Assembly: GCA_902768065.1 (NCBI GenBank)
Contig: CACXJP010000007.1
Coordinates: 1 to 31,980 of the forward strand
DNA from: an uncultured Erysipelotrichaceae bacterium
GTDB taxonomy: Bacteria > Bacillota_I > Bacilli_A > RF39 > UBA660
Length of the DNA: 31,980 nt
Direction of reading: 5' to 3'
The position numbers and the translations under genes were made by a program. Of this stretch, positions 8,823-17,061 are shown one piece after another; position 1 is the first letter of the stretch, and the number at the start of each line of letters is the position of its first letter. The notes under the pieces are model-generated. The model was not told where the DNA came from. It saw nothing but the letters and a program-made list of their open reading frames with translations, and did no database searches.

Positions 8823-8855
8823 GCACACCACCTATATTAATGATATCATATTTAA

Positions 8856-8884
8856 TTGTAAAAAACCATATTTTATGTTATTTT
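8856..8884 (+). promoter_or_regulatory. Likely promoter of the radical SAM gene
   Basis: TTGTAA (8856-8861), 17-nt spacer, TATTTT (8879-8884), with TG one base before the -10. The ribosome site AAGGAG follows within about 10 nt. The divergent VanY-like gene must start its transcript in the same 80-bp gap, but I could not settle on a clear promoter for it. Confidence 0.45.
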
Positions 8885-8901
8885 AGACAAAGGAGATTTT
8901 T

Positions 8902-9828
8902 ATGTTTAAATATTCATATAATAATAAAAGATATCACACATTAGATTATTTCTATAAAATGAAATTTAAGGAAAAAGTATTTAAAGTAAGTTTAAATGCA
9001 GGTTTCTCATGCCCTAATCTTGATGGAACAGTAGGTACTGGCGGATGCATATATTGTTCAAAATCTGGAAGCGGAGAATTTGCGGGAAATAAAAAAGATA
9101 GTATTGTAAAACAATTTAATGAAATAAAAGAAATGATGCATAAAAAATGGCCTAAAGCCAAATATATAGGATATTTTCAAGCAAGAACAAATACATATGC
9201 ACCAGTTAAAAAATTAAAAGAACTATATGAAGAAATACTAAAACAAGAGAATGTTGTTGGTCTAAATATTGCAACAAGACCAGATTCAATTAGTGATGAA
9301 TGTTTAGATTATCTAGAAGATTTAAATAAAAGAACATATTTAACTATAGAGTTAGGACTCCAAACAACAAATGAAAAAACATCTAAATTTATAAATAGAT
9401 GTCATACTTTGGAATGTTTTGAAGACATGACAAAAAAACTAAGAGCAAGAGACATAAATGTGGTTATACACATAATAAATGGCTTACCATATGAATCAAA
9501 AGAAGATATGTTAAATACTGTAAAGTATCTGAATAAGCTAGATATCCAAGGAATAAAAATACATATGCTAAGCGTGATTAAAAACACCCCATTAGAAAAA
9601 ATATATGAAAAAGAAAAGTTTCATATTTTAACTAAAGAAGAATATATCGATATAGTAATAGATCAATTAGAATTACTAAGACCAGAAATAGTTATCAATA
9701 GAATTACTGGAGATCCTAAAATTGATGATTTGATAGAACCAAAATGGTTAACTAAAAAATTTTGTGTATTAAACGACATAGATAAAGAAATGGTAATAAG
9801 AGATACTTACCAAGGTAAAAAAGTATAA
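8902..9828 (+). CDS. Radical SAM protein, TIGR01212 / YhcC family
   Basis: 308 residues, cytoplasmic. The iron-sulfur site has the long-spaced cysteine arrangement typical of this family: a Cys in FSCPNLDG followed by GGCIYCS, within residues 35-53. After it comes a radical SAM barrel with TRPDSI, ELGLQT and GLPYE stretches resembling the Elp3-like branch. The length fits the family (about 300). The physiological reaction of YhcC-type proteins is not established. ATG 8902 follows AAAGGAG. It stands alone on the plus strand and converges on the SPFH gene, sharing a bidirectional terminator with it. Confidence 0.92.
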   Translation: MFKYSYNNKRYHTLDYFYKMKFKEKVFKVSLNAGFSCPNLDGTVGTGGCIYCSKSGSGEFAGNKKDSIVKQFNEIKEMMHKKWPKAKYIGYFQARTNTYAPVKKLKELYEEILKQENVVGLNIATRPDSISDECLDYLEDLNKRTYLTIELGLQTTNEKTSKFINRCHTLECFEDMTKKLRARDINVVIHIINGLPYESKEDMLNTVKYLNKLDIQGIKIHMLSVIKNTPLEKIYEKEKFHILTKEEYIDIVIDQLELLRPEIVINRITGDPKIDDLIEPKWLTKKFCVLNDIDKEMVIRDTYQGKKV

Positions 9829-9829
9829 A

Positions 9830-9858
9830 AAAAAATAGTTCAATTAGAACTATTTTTT
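9830..9858. terminator. Bidirectional terminator between the radical SAM and SPFH genes
   Basis: Twelve-base arms AAAAAATAGTTC (9830-9841) and GAACTATTTTTT (9847-9858) with a 5-nt loop; A/T-flanked, so it can work on both strands. The SPFH stop codon (9852-9850) lies in one arm. Confidence 0.88.
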
Positions 9859-10731
9859 CATTGATTCAGCAATAGCTGTTCCTGCAGTAACAATTCCTTG
9901 CAAATCACTTGGAACAATAATTTTAGTTGCATTTCCATTAGCAACATCTATTAATGCCTCATATCCTTTTAATCTTAATACTGATTCATCCATATTAGCA
10001 TCTTTAAGTAATTTCAATCCCTGAGCAGTTGCTTCTTGAATTTTTAAAATAGCAGCAGCTTCTCCTTCAGCAGCTCTAATCTTAGCTTCTTTCTCAGCAT
10101 CAGCTCTAAGAATTGTACTCTCTTTTTCACCTTCAGCAATCAAAATAGCAGCTTTTTTTTCACCTTCAGCCTTAAGAATTGCTTCACGTCTTTCACGCTC
10201 TGCTCTCATTTGCTTTTCCATTGATTCTTGAATATCTCTTGGAGGTAAAATATTTTTAACCTCAACACGATTTACTTTAACACCCCAAGGATCAGTTGCC
10301 TCATCCAAAATACTTCTCATCTTAGTATTAATTACATCTCTTGAAGTAAGTGTTTCATCAAGCTCTAATTCACCTATAATATTACGTAATGTTGTAGCAG
10401 TAAGATTTTCAATTGCATTTACTGGATTTTCTACACCATATGAATATAATTTTGGATCAGTAATTTGAAAATATACAACAGTATCAATTTGCATTGTAAC
10501 ATTATCCTTTGTAATAACAGGTTGTGGTGCGAAATCCCTTACTATTTCTTTTAAATTAACCTTGTTAGATATCCTTTCAATAAAAGGTATTACATAATTT
10601 AAACCAGTTTGCATAGTTCTATGATATGCACCTAACCTCTCAACAACAAATGCTTTTGATTGTGGAATAATTTTAATTCCAGAAACAAATATTACAACAA
10701 GAATAATAATAACAATAAGTCCAAATCCCAT
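9850..10731 (-). CDS. SPFH/band 7 (stomatin/QmcA-like) membrane protein
   Basis: 293 residues. An N-terminal hydrophobic anchor (about 2-20) is followed by a prohibitin-homology domain (PQSKAFVVERLG, TKDNVTMQIDTVVYFQI, NLTATTLRNIIGE) and then a long coiled coil of repeated EAILKAEGEKKAA-type heptads (about 175-240). Such proteins form large oligomeric membrane microdomain scaffolds that modulate membrane proteases. I place the start at ATG 10731, 9 nt after AAGGAGG (10747-10741); the upstream in-frame ATG at 10740 abuts the ribosome site and TTG 10755 lies before it. The start follows the nfeD stop by one base, giving the usual nfeD-stomatin operon pair. Confidence 0.93.
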   Translation of the reverse strand: MGFGLIVIIILVVIFVSGIKIIPQSKAFVVERLGAYHRTMQTGLNYVIPFIERISNKVNLKEIVRDFAPQPVITKDNVTMQIDTVVYFQITDPKLYSYGVENPVNAIENLTATTLRNIIGELELDETLTSRDVINTKMRSILDEATDPWGVKVNRVEVKNILPPRDIQESMEKQMRAERERREAILKAEGEKKAAILIAEGEKESTILRADAEKEAKIRAAEGEAAAILKIQEATAQGLKLLKDANMDESVLRLKGYEALIDVANGNATKIIVPSDLQGIVTAGTAIAESMKK

Positions 10732-10732
10732 A

Positions 10733-11152
10733 TTAATCATCCTCCTTCTTAACAATGAGTTTTACACCTTCTATAGATAAAACCTTTACCTTAGTATCAA
10801 CATCGATTTCAACATCACTAGTCGCAGTCCATGTATTACCATACACTTTTACTTCACCATACTTATTATTTTCAATCTTCTTAGTGACAATTCCACTTTT
10901 ACCAATTACCATATCAGAATTTGTAGGTGTTGTTTTAAATGCCTTAAACTTTTTTACAACAGATTTTGTACATATTAATGAAATAATACTTACAACAATG
11001 AATACCACGATTTGAATGATATAAGAATCAACAAAAAGGGATACAACCATTGATGCTAATGCACCTAAAGCAAACCAAATTGTCACGAGATTAACTGTTA
11101 TAAGTTCAATAAAAAGTAAAATTATAAAAGAGATAAACCATAACAAAGCCAT
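10733..11152 (-). CDS. NfeD-like membrane protein
   Basis: 139 residues: three or four hydrophobic helices (about 2-20, 22-45, 48-68) followed by an OB-fold domain of about 65 residues (IGKSGIVTKK, GEVKVYGNTWTATS, VKVLSIEGVKLIVK). This is the short NfeD form, lacking the N-terminal ClpP-like protease. NfeD proteins partner SPFH proteins, which matches the next gene one base downstream. ATG 11152-11150 follows AGAGGTGA; the longer frame to 11197 would include that ribosome site. A TTGTGT-17-TATAAT element (11199-11171) is a possible promoter, but the inferred start point would crowd the ribosome site. Confidence 0.9.
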   Translation of the reverse strand: MALLWFISFIILLFIELITVNLVTIWFALGALASMVVSLFVDSYIIQIVVFIVVSIISLICTKSVVKKFKAFKTTPTNSDMVIGKSGIVTKKIENNKYGEVKVYGNTWTATSDVEIDVDTKVKVLSIEGVKLIVKKEDD

Positions 11153-11210
11153 AAACTCACCTCTAAGTAAATTATATGTCAAAAAAACATAAAACACAAT
11201 AAATTTTTGC

Positions 11211-11239
11211 TTGTTTATATTGACTAATCATAATATAAT
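11211..11239 (+). promoter_or_regulatory. Likely promoter of the two-repeat anchored protein
   Basis: TTGTTT (11211-11216), 17-nt spacer, TATAAT (11234-11239). The ribosome site AGGAG lies at 11253-11257. An alternative TTGACT-16-TATAAA (11220-11247) would place the start point inside the ribosome site, so I prefer the first. Confidence 0.5.
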
Positions 11240-11264
11240 TATATAAAAGAATAGGAGTTAAACA

Positions 11265-12002
11265 ATGAAGTTAAATAAAAAGGAAATAAAAATACTTGCA
11301 ATATTCATTGCAGTTTGGGGTACATTTTTTATAGGAAGCGGACTTGTAATGAAAAGTAATAAAAAAATCATTAAAAAAGTTAACTATAAATTAGATGTTA
11401 AAAAACACACACAATCTCATACACAAGCAAAAAAAATTGAAATTGTATTAAAAGATATAGAAATAGAAATAAATAATCCAATAAGTGTAAATGTTAAAGA
11501 TTATTTAGTAGATGGAGATCAAGTTGATGAAAAAATAATTAAACAACTTGAACTTGATACCTCTCTTGTAAATATTACACAAGCAGGTACATATACATAT
11601 ACAATTAAGTATAACAAAAAGAAATATCAAGGAAAAATAAAAGTTAAAGAAAAAGAACTACCTGATATGACACTTACATTAAAAGAAATCACTTTATATG
11701 TTGGAGAAGCAATACCAACAGATAAAAAAGCATTTATAAATGAAAAACTGCCTGATGAAATATATGACAAAGTTACAATTGAAATACCACAAATTGATAC
11801 ATCAATACAAAATGATTATAAATATTATGCAATATACAAAAACACAAGATATGAAGGAACAATAAAAATTAGAGAAAAAGGTGTAACTGGAATTTCTAAG
11901 AGCAAATGCCCCGATGATGCAACATTTAATGAAGCAACAAATACCTGTAAATGTAATAATTCAGAAAAAACATACGATACTGAATCAAAATCTTGTAAAT
12001 AA
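11265..12002 (+). CDS. Membrane-anchored protein with two Ig-like repeats and a four-cysteine tail
   Basis: 245 residues. The N-terminus is a signal anchor (helix about 9-28) with a following Lys-rich region. Two related beta-rich repeats follow: about 58-130 and 134-205. Both contain an (I/L)DTS element and end in a similar strand pair (KKYQGKIKVKEK and TRYEGTIKIREK). The C-terminal 31 residues form a small module with four cysteines in the pattern C-x12-C-x-C-x13-C, probably two disulfides and EGF-like in spacing. I infer an extracytoplasmic surface protein; I do not recognise a named family. It is single-gene, on the plus strand, with a strong shared terminator at its end. Confidence 0.78.
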   Translation: MKLNKKEIKILAIFIAVWGTFFIGSGLVMKSNKKIIKKVNYKLDVKKHTQSHTQAKKIEIVLKDIEIEINNPISVNVKDYLVDGDQVDEKIIKQLELDTSLVNITQAGTYTYTIKYNKKKYQGKIKVKEKELPDMTLTLKEITLYVGEAIPTDKKAFINEKLPDEIYDKVTIEIPQIDTSIQNDYKYYAIYKNTRYEGTIKIREKGVTGISKSKCPDDATFNEATNTCKCNNSEKTYDTESKSCK

Positions 12003-12029
12003 AAAAAGTTCATTATATGAACTTTTTTT
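12001..12029. terminator. Bidirectional terminator between the anchored protein and fhs
   Basis: Twelve-base arms at 12001-12012 (AAAAAAAGTTCA) and 12018-12029 (TGAACTTTTTTT) with a 5-nt loop. It lies directly between the TAA of the plus-strand gene and the TAA of fhs (12032-12030). Confidence 0.88.
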
Positions 12030-13643
12030 TTAGCTTAAATTAACAATTTTACCATCGATGACATCAATCACCTCATAATTAGGCTTTCTAGATAACCCAG
12101 GCATAGTCATCATATCTCCAAGTAAAACTGTAATAAATCCCGCACCATTATAAATGTTTATATCTCTAGCAGTTACTTCAAAATCTTTAGGAACACCGAC
12201 CTTATCTTTATCATCAGAGAACGAATATTGTGTTTTAGCAACACAAATTGGAAGATTAGCTAGTTTGTTTTTCTTGATTATCTCTATTTTTTTCTTTGAA
12301 ATATCACTTATGTTTACCTTACTAGCTCCATATATGTTACAACAAATCTTTTTAATCTTGTTTTCAATAGTATCATCTAAACTATAAATAGGTTTGAAAT
12401 TTCCTTTCTTTATCTTTATAACTTTATCAGCAAGATCCATAGCTCCAGCTCCACCATCACCCCAAGCAGATGAAACAGTAAAGATAAAGTCATTATCCTC
12501 ACAATATTTCTTTAGAAGTTCAATTTCATCTTCTGTATCAGTAGTAAACTTATTTAAGCAAACAACTACATTTACTCCATACTTTTTCAAATTATCATAA
12601 TGTTTCTTCAAATTTTCGAATCCCTTTATTAAAGCGTCGTCATTTTTCTTAAAGATATCTTCCTTACTAACCCCACCATGATATTTTAAAGCCTTAATAG
12701 TTGCTACTAATACTACTGCATGAGGATCAAAATCACCTAATCTACATTTTATATCAAGGAATTTTTCTGCACCTAAATCAGCTCCAAATCCAGCCTCAGT
12801 AACAACATAATCCGCATAAGAAAGTGCTGTTTTAGTAGCCATCATACTATTACATCCATGAGCAATATTTGCAAATGGTCCACCATGTATGATTGTAGGA
12901 GTATTTTCCAAAGTTTGAACCAAATTAGGTAAAAAAGCATCTTTTAATAAAGCTACCAAACTTCCTTCAATCTTTAAATCTCTTGCAAAAATATATTCAC
13001 CCTTACTATTTGTACCAATAATAATTCTACCTAGCTTTTCTCTCAAGTCATCCAAAGAAGTAGCCAAACAGAATAGAGCCATAATTTCACTAGCAGAAGT
13101 TATTGTAAATGAATCTCTTCTAGTACCCAAATCAACATCTCTTAATGCTCTATCATTAACATCCAAGCATCTCTTGAACAAAACATTTTGTATATCAAGT
13201 TTATTTCCAAAGAATATGTGATTATCAATTGCTGCTGATATCAAATTATTTGCTGATGTAATTGCATGAAAATCACCTGTAAAATGAAGATTTATATCCT
13301 CCATAGGAACAACCTGTGAATATCCTCCACCAGTAGCCCCACCTTTCATACCGAAAACAGGTCCCATTGAAGGTTGTCTAAGTGCAATAATTATATTTTT
13401 CCCCATTCTATTTAAAGCATCACCTAATCCAATACTAACTGTAGTCTTACCCTCACCCATAGGAGTAGGACTAATTGCAGTTACAAGGATTAACTTACCC
13501 TGCTTTTTTCTTTTCTTTATTTTTGTTATTTTTGCTTTATAATCACCATATAACATTAAGTCTTCTTTTTTTATGCCAATCTTTTCTGCAACATCACATA
13601 TATTAAGTTTTTTACTCTTTCTAGATATTTCTATATCAGTCAT
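12030..13643 (-). CDS. fhs: Formate--tetrahydrofolate ligase
   Basis: Cytoplasmic ATP-dependent enzyme joining formate to tetrahydrofolate to give 10-formyl-THF, for purine and formyl-Met supply or acetogenic carbon flow. 537 residues, close to the family's 550-560. The nucleotide-binding segment reads SPTPMGEGKTT and is followed by the conserved LRQPSMGPVFGMKGGATGGG region (about 90-110), FTGDFHAI, and IHGGPFANIAHGCNS (near 255-270). I place the start at ATG 13643-13641, 6 nt after AGGTGA; the in-frame TTG just before it is less likely. A TG-extended TATAAT at 13666-13661 is a plausible -10 with a weak -35. No THF riboswitch was recognised upstream. It is monocistronic. Confidence 0.97.
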   Translation of the reverse strand: MTDIEISRKSKKLNICDVAEKIGIKKEDLMLYGDYKAKITKIKKRKKQGKLILVTAISPTPMGEGKTTVSIGLGDALNRMGKNIIIALRQPSMGPVFGMKGGATGGGYSQVVPMEDINLHFTGDFHAITSANNLISAAIDNHIFFGNKLDIQNVLFKRCLDVNDRALRDVDLGTRRDSFTITSASEIMALFCLATSLDDLREKLGRIIIGTNSKGEYIFARDLKIEGSLVALLKDAFLPNLVQTLENTPTIIHGGPFANIAHGCNSMMATKTALSYADYVVTEAGFGADLGAEKFLDIKCRLGDFDPHAVVLVATIKALKYHGGVSKEDIFKKNDDALIKGFENLKKHYDNLKKYGVNVVVCLNKFTTDTEDEIELLKKYCEDNDFIFTVSSAWGDGGAGAMDLADKVIKIKKGNFKPIYSLDDTIENKIKKICCNIYGASKVNISDISKKKIEIIKKNKLANLPICVAKTQYSFSDDKDKVGVPKDFEVTARDINIYNGAGFITVLLGDMMTMPGLSRKPNYEVIDVIDGKIVNLS

Positions 13644-13838
13644 CAAATCACCTCAAAAATATTATATCATATAAAACTTGCTAATTAATATGCAACAATA
13701 ATACAAATTTTAAATATTTAATTACTAATATTACAAAATCAGAACAAATTAATAAAAAAAATAGAATAATACTTATTTGTATCAATCAAAACATAATGTT
13801 AGACTACAAAACATTAAGAAAAAAAAGGAGGGATATTT

Positions 13839-15257
13839 ATAAACAAAAAAATTTTTTTCTTAATATCAATTATCAGCATTATGTTATTTAAAATAATAAA
13901 TGTTAATGCAGAAAGTGCAACTTTCTATGAAGCAGAGTATGTTGATGGTATTTATATGAGTAAATATCAATACTCAACCAATACCATATATTATCAAAAA
14001 GCACGACTCTTTAGAAAAAGTGATACAGGAGAACCAGCCTACTGTATTGAACCATTTACTTTTTTCAACGACAATAGTACTTACGAGTCAACACTAAATC
14101 CATATAACCTTTCCCAAGAACAAAAAACAAAGATTGAAAGGATTGCACATTTTGGATATGGATATAAAAACCATACAGATATAAAATGGTATGCTATAAC
14201 ACAAATGATGATTTGGGAAACTGCAGATCCATATTCAGGTTCATTTTTCTTCACAGACTACTTAAATGGAAATAAAATATATCCATATCAAGAAGAAATA
14301 AATGAAATAAACTATCTTGTAAATACATATGACGTTCTTCCATCAGTAAATAATCAAATATTCAACATAGTTGAAGGACAAACATTCTATAAAGAATCAG
14401 AAGAAATAATGAGGTATTATAGTTGTGATGATAATAGAGTAAATTTAAAATATGGTGATATAAAAATCACAGATTTATCTGAAGGAGAATATGATTTTAC
14501 ACTATATAGAAATGATAATAATTATAATAATCCAGTAATTTTCTATCAATCATATGACAGTCAAAACTTATTAAAAACCGGCAACTTGGAAAACAAAGAA
14601 GCAAAATTCAAAGTGATTGTAAAAAAAACAGAAATAAATATTAATAAATTAGATGAAGACACAAAAACAACAAAACCACAAGGTGAAGCAAAACTCGATG
14701 GTGTAGTTATTAACGTTCTAGATAAAAAACAACATATTGTTAAAACAATTGAAATAAATAATAATACTGGTAAAACAACTAATCTTCCATATGGAACATA
14801 TTATTTAAAAGAAGCAAAAACAGGAGAAGGATATAACTTAAATGAAAATTTATATGAAGTAACAATATCTATAGATAATCCAAAACCACAAGTGGATTTT
14901 TATAACAAAGTAATAGAAAAGAAAATAACAATTGTAAAAAAATATGGTGAAGAAAATAATATGAATCCAGAAAAAAACATTGATTTTGATATATATGATA
15001 TTGATAATAATTTAATAAAAACAATATCCACAGATGAAAATGGTGAAGTAACAACCACTCTTCCATATGGTAAATACAAAATAGTACAAAAAAACACTAC
15101 AGAAGGATATCAAAAGAACGAACCATTTATAATAATTGTTGATAAAAATGATGAAGAAACAATTGAACTAAAAGACTATAGAATTCCTGTTCCAAATACC
15201 TATACAAACATAAGGACAAGCATTATATTTATTATAATTATATTATTAATATTGTGA
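13839..15257 (+). CDS. Thioester-domain surface adhesin with Cna-B repeats and a sortase-type C-terminus
   Basis: Secreted, wall-anchored protein. The best frame begins at an ATA codon (13839), 6 nt after AAGGAGGG; translated from there, residues 1-24 form a textbook signal peptide (Lys-Lys, hydrophobic core, NVNA cleavage site). The first ATG (13881) is 14 codons later, has no ribosome site and would lose most of the signal peptide. A thioester domain follows: Cys69 in PAYCIEP and Gln122 in ITQMMIW are the expected internal thioester pair. Two Cna-B/SpaA-like domains come next (about 250-340 and 345-440), each with an LPYGxY turn. The end reads PVPNTYTN plus a hydrophobic helix with no basic tail, resembling a sorting signal. 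The last 4 nt overlap the sortase gene. Length is 472 residues from ATA. The upstream 195 bp is very AT-rich, without a clear promoter. Confidence 0.82.
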   Translation: MNKKIFFLISIISIMLFKIINVNAESATFYEAEYVDGIYMSKYQYSTNTIYYQKARLFRKSDTGEPAYCIEPFTFFNDNSTYESTLNPYNLSQEQKTKIERIAHFGYGYKNHTDIKWYAITQMMIWETADPYSGSFFFTDYLNGNKIYPYQEEINEINYLVNTYDVLPSVNNQIFNIVEGQTFYKESEEIMRYYSCDDNRVNLKYGDIKITDLSEGEYDFTLYRNDNNYNNPVIFYQSYDSQNLLKTGNLENKEAKFKVIVKKTEININKLDEDTKTTKPQGEAKLDGVVINVLDKKQHIVKTIEINNNTGKTTNLPYGTYYLKEAKTGEGYNLNENLYEVTISIDNPKPQVDFYNKVIEKKITIVKKYGEENNMNPEKNIDFDIYDIDNNLIKTISTDENGEVTTTLPYGKYKIVQKNTTEGYQKNEPFIIIVDKNDEETIELKDYRIPVPNTYTNIRTSIIFIIIILLIL

Positions 15258-15787
15258 AAAAAATATTCATTATCCTAATACCATTAATAATAATACTATC
15301 CTACTTATCTATAATAAAAGTAAGTAATGATCAACAATTAAACAACATAATAACAAATTTCAAAATAAAAAAGATTAATAAAGAAGAAAATATAATTGGT
15401 TCATTAAAAATCAAAAAGCTAAATATAAATGAAAAACTATACAATATCAATAGTGAAGAAAACAATGTTGATAAACATGTAACAATTTTAAAAGAGTCTA
15501 TATTGCCAGAAAATGATAATAGTATTATTTTTATTGCTGCGCATTCAGGAACAGGTGAAATAGCATATTTTAAAAATTTAAATCTATTAGAAGAAAATGA
15601 TATTATCAATTTAGAACTAAATAACAAAAAATACATATATTCTGTAAAAAGTATATGGGAAGAACCTAAAAATGGATACATAAATGTTAATAAAGAAAAT
15701 GAAAAACAATTAATACTAACTACATGTAGCCCAACTAATAGTAGAAAACAGCTCATAGTAAATTGCATAGAAAAAGAATCAAATTAA
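15254..15787 (+). CDS. Sortase (class D-like), dedicated to the adjacent adhesin
   Basis: 177 residues: one N-terminal membrane helix (3-22) and a sortase domain. Catalytic His97 is in FIAAHSGTG and Cys158 in LTTCSP. The usual catalytic Arg sits in an RLVV-type strand after the Cys; here that strand reads KQLIV, with Arg164 two residues earlier. Such K-Q variants may be a subfamily trait. The enzyme would cut the sorting signal of the upstream adhesin and attach it to the cell wall. The start is GTG 15254, overlapping the adhesin TGA, with no ribosome site of its own, so translation is probably coupled. The gene ends inside a bidirectional terminator and overlaps the convergent protease gene by 4 nt. 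Confidence 0.9.
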   Translation: MKKIFIILIPLIIILSYLSIIKVSNDQQLNNIITNFKIKKINKEENIIGSLKIKKLNINEKLYNINSEENNVDKHVTILKESILPENDNSIIFIAAHSGTGEIAYFKNLNLLEENDIINLELNNKKYIYSVKSIWEEPKNGYINVNKENEKQLILTTCSPTNSRKQLIVNCIEKESN

Positions 15788-15799
15788 TGATTCTTTTTT
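15771..15799. terminator. Bidirectional terminator holding both convergent stop codons in its loop
   Basis: Eleven-base arms AAAAAGAATCA (15771-15781) and TGATTCTTTTT (15788-15798). The 6-nt loop 15782-15787 contains the sortase TAA (15785-15787) and the protease TAA (complement of 15784-15786). Confidence 0.87.
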
Positions 15800-17028
15800 A
15801 GTATTTCTTTTGCTTTATTAATTTGAGCATCATTATCATTTGTAGGATTATCATAAAAATCATCACCAAGAATCACATTATAATCAGGTACTATTCCTTT
15901 ACCATCAATACTTTCCCCTTTAGAAGTATACCATTTATTAACAGTATATTTAATTGTATTTCCAGACTTTAATGAATGTGACTCTTGCACTGTACCTTTC
16001 CCATAAGTCTTTTCTCCAACAAAATATGACTTGCTATAATTATCCTTAAAACAAGATATCATAATTTCAGAAGATGATGCAGTCAATCCATTTCCAAGAA
16101 GAACTACCGGATATTTTCTCTTTTCTAATGTCTTTGAATATATTTTCTTTTTACTAGAATTCATATTTTGTATCTGATATAAAACTACTTTTTTATCAAA
16201 GAACAAACTCAATATGTCTCTAGAAGCACTTATATATCCACCAGGATTACCCCTTAAATCAATAATAAGTGAATCAATTTTCTTTTTTTCCAATTTAGAT
16301 AAAGCTTCACTAAACTGACCATAAGAATTTGATGCAAAAACAGATAATCTTATATATCCAATCTTTTGATCATTTTCCTCAAAGACTTTATATTCAACAC
16401 TTTTAATATCAATATCTCCCCTTATAACAGTAAATTCTTTTAATTCATCATTTCTTTTTACAGTTATTAATACTTTTGAACCAGCTTTACCTCTTATTAG
16501 CTTAGTTATATCGTTACCATATTTACCCTTACAATCATTATTATCTATTTTGACTATCAAATCATCTTTTTTTATTCCAGCCTTATCCGCAGGATCATCT
16601 TTGTTTACTTCAATAACTTTGTTATATTCTCCATCATACTTTATTGTTATTCCTATCCCAACAAATTGACCATTCATAGTTTCATTAAAACTATCATTAA
16701 AATCATCACTTATATAAGATGTATTAGGATCATCCAATGATTTCATCATTGCAGATACTGCTGCTTCACTTATTTTTTTCTTATCAACTTTCTTATAATA
16801 GTTATCATTAATTTCCTTGTATGTAGTTACAATATCACTTAAATTAGAATCATTTCTTATAGCATACATACTACTATTTGTATAAGTTAAAATATAACCT
16901 ATTATTATTCCAAAACAAACAGAAATAAACATAATAATAACAACTTCATAAATAGAAAATTTTGATTCATTATCTAAATCTTTAAGTATATTCTTTATAT
17001 ATTTATTATTTTTTCTTTTCTTTTTCAT
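15784..17028 (-). CDS. S41 C-terminal processing protease (CtpA/CtpB-like)
   Basis: Membrane-anchored serine protease, 414 residues. A basic N-terminus precedes one helix (about 30-52), then a PDZ domain (about 110-190) and the S41 domain. Visible motifs are LRGNPGGYIS, the nucleophile region GLTASSSEI and the Lys of GEKTYGKGTVQ, giving the Ser-Lys dyad. CtpB-type proteases act outside the membrane in signalling or envelope-protein turnover, including in spore formation in Bacillus. I place the start at ATG 17028, after GAGGG with a tight 4-nt spacing; the longer frame to 17052 would include that site. It follows the thioredoxin-like gene by 33 bp and probably shares its message. Confidence 0.92.
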   Translation of the reverse strand: MKKKRKNNKYIKNILKDLDNESKFSIYEVVIIMFISVCFGIIIGYILTYTNSSMYAIRNDSNLSDIVTTYKEINDNYYKKVDKKKISEAAVSAMMKSLDDPNTSYISDDFNDSFNETMNGQFVGIGITIKYDGEYNKVIEVNKDDPADKAGIKKDDLIVKIDNNDCKGKYGNDITKLIRGKAGSKVLITVKRNDELKEFTVIRGDIDIKSVEYKVFEENDQKIGYIRLSVFASNSYGQFSEALSKLEKKKIDSLIIDLRGNPGGYISASRDILSLFFDKKVVLYQIQNMNSSKKKIYSKTLEKRKYPVVLLGNGLTASSSEIMISCFKDNYSKSYFVGEKTYGKGTVQESHSLKSGNTIKYTVNKWYTSKGESIDGKGIVPDYNVILGDDFYDNPTNDNDAQINKAKEILKKNH

Positions 17029-17061
17029 ATATCCCTCAAACAAAAAAGACAATAAGCCTTT

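Noticed and set aside
10732..10755. Longer N-terminus for the SPFH protein (MLRRRMIN start)
   Set aside because: The strong ribosome site AAGGAGG lies inside this extension; the ATG at 10731 is at ideal distance.
13647..13838. Possible THF riboswitch or other structured RNA upstream of fhs or the adhesin
   Set aside because: The 195-bp gap is nearly pure A/T without conserved motifs or strong stems; a -10 for fhs lies close to its start.
15331..15768. Long minus-strand open frame (145 codons) opposite the sortase gene
   Set aside because: The sortase reads on the other strand with catalytic motifs; the antisense frame is low-complexity Phe/Leu/Ser typical of reverse-read AT-rich genes and has no ribosome site.
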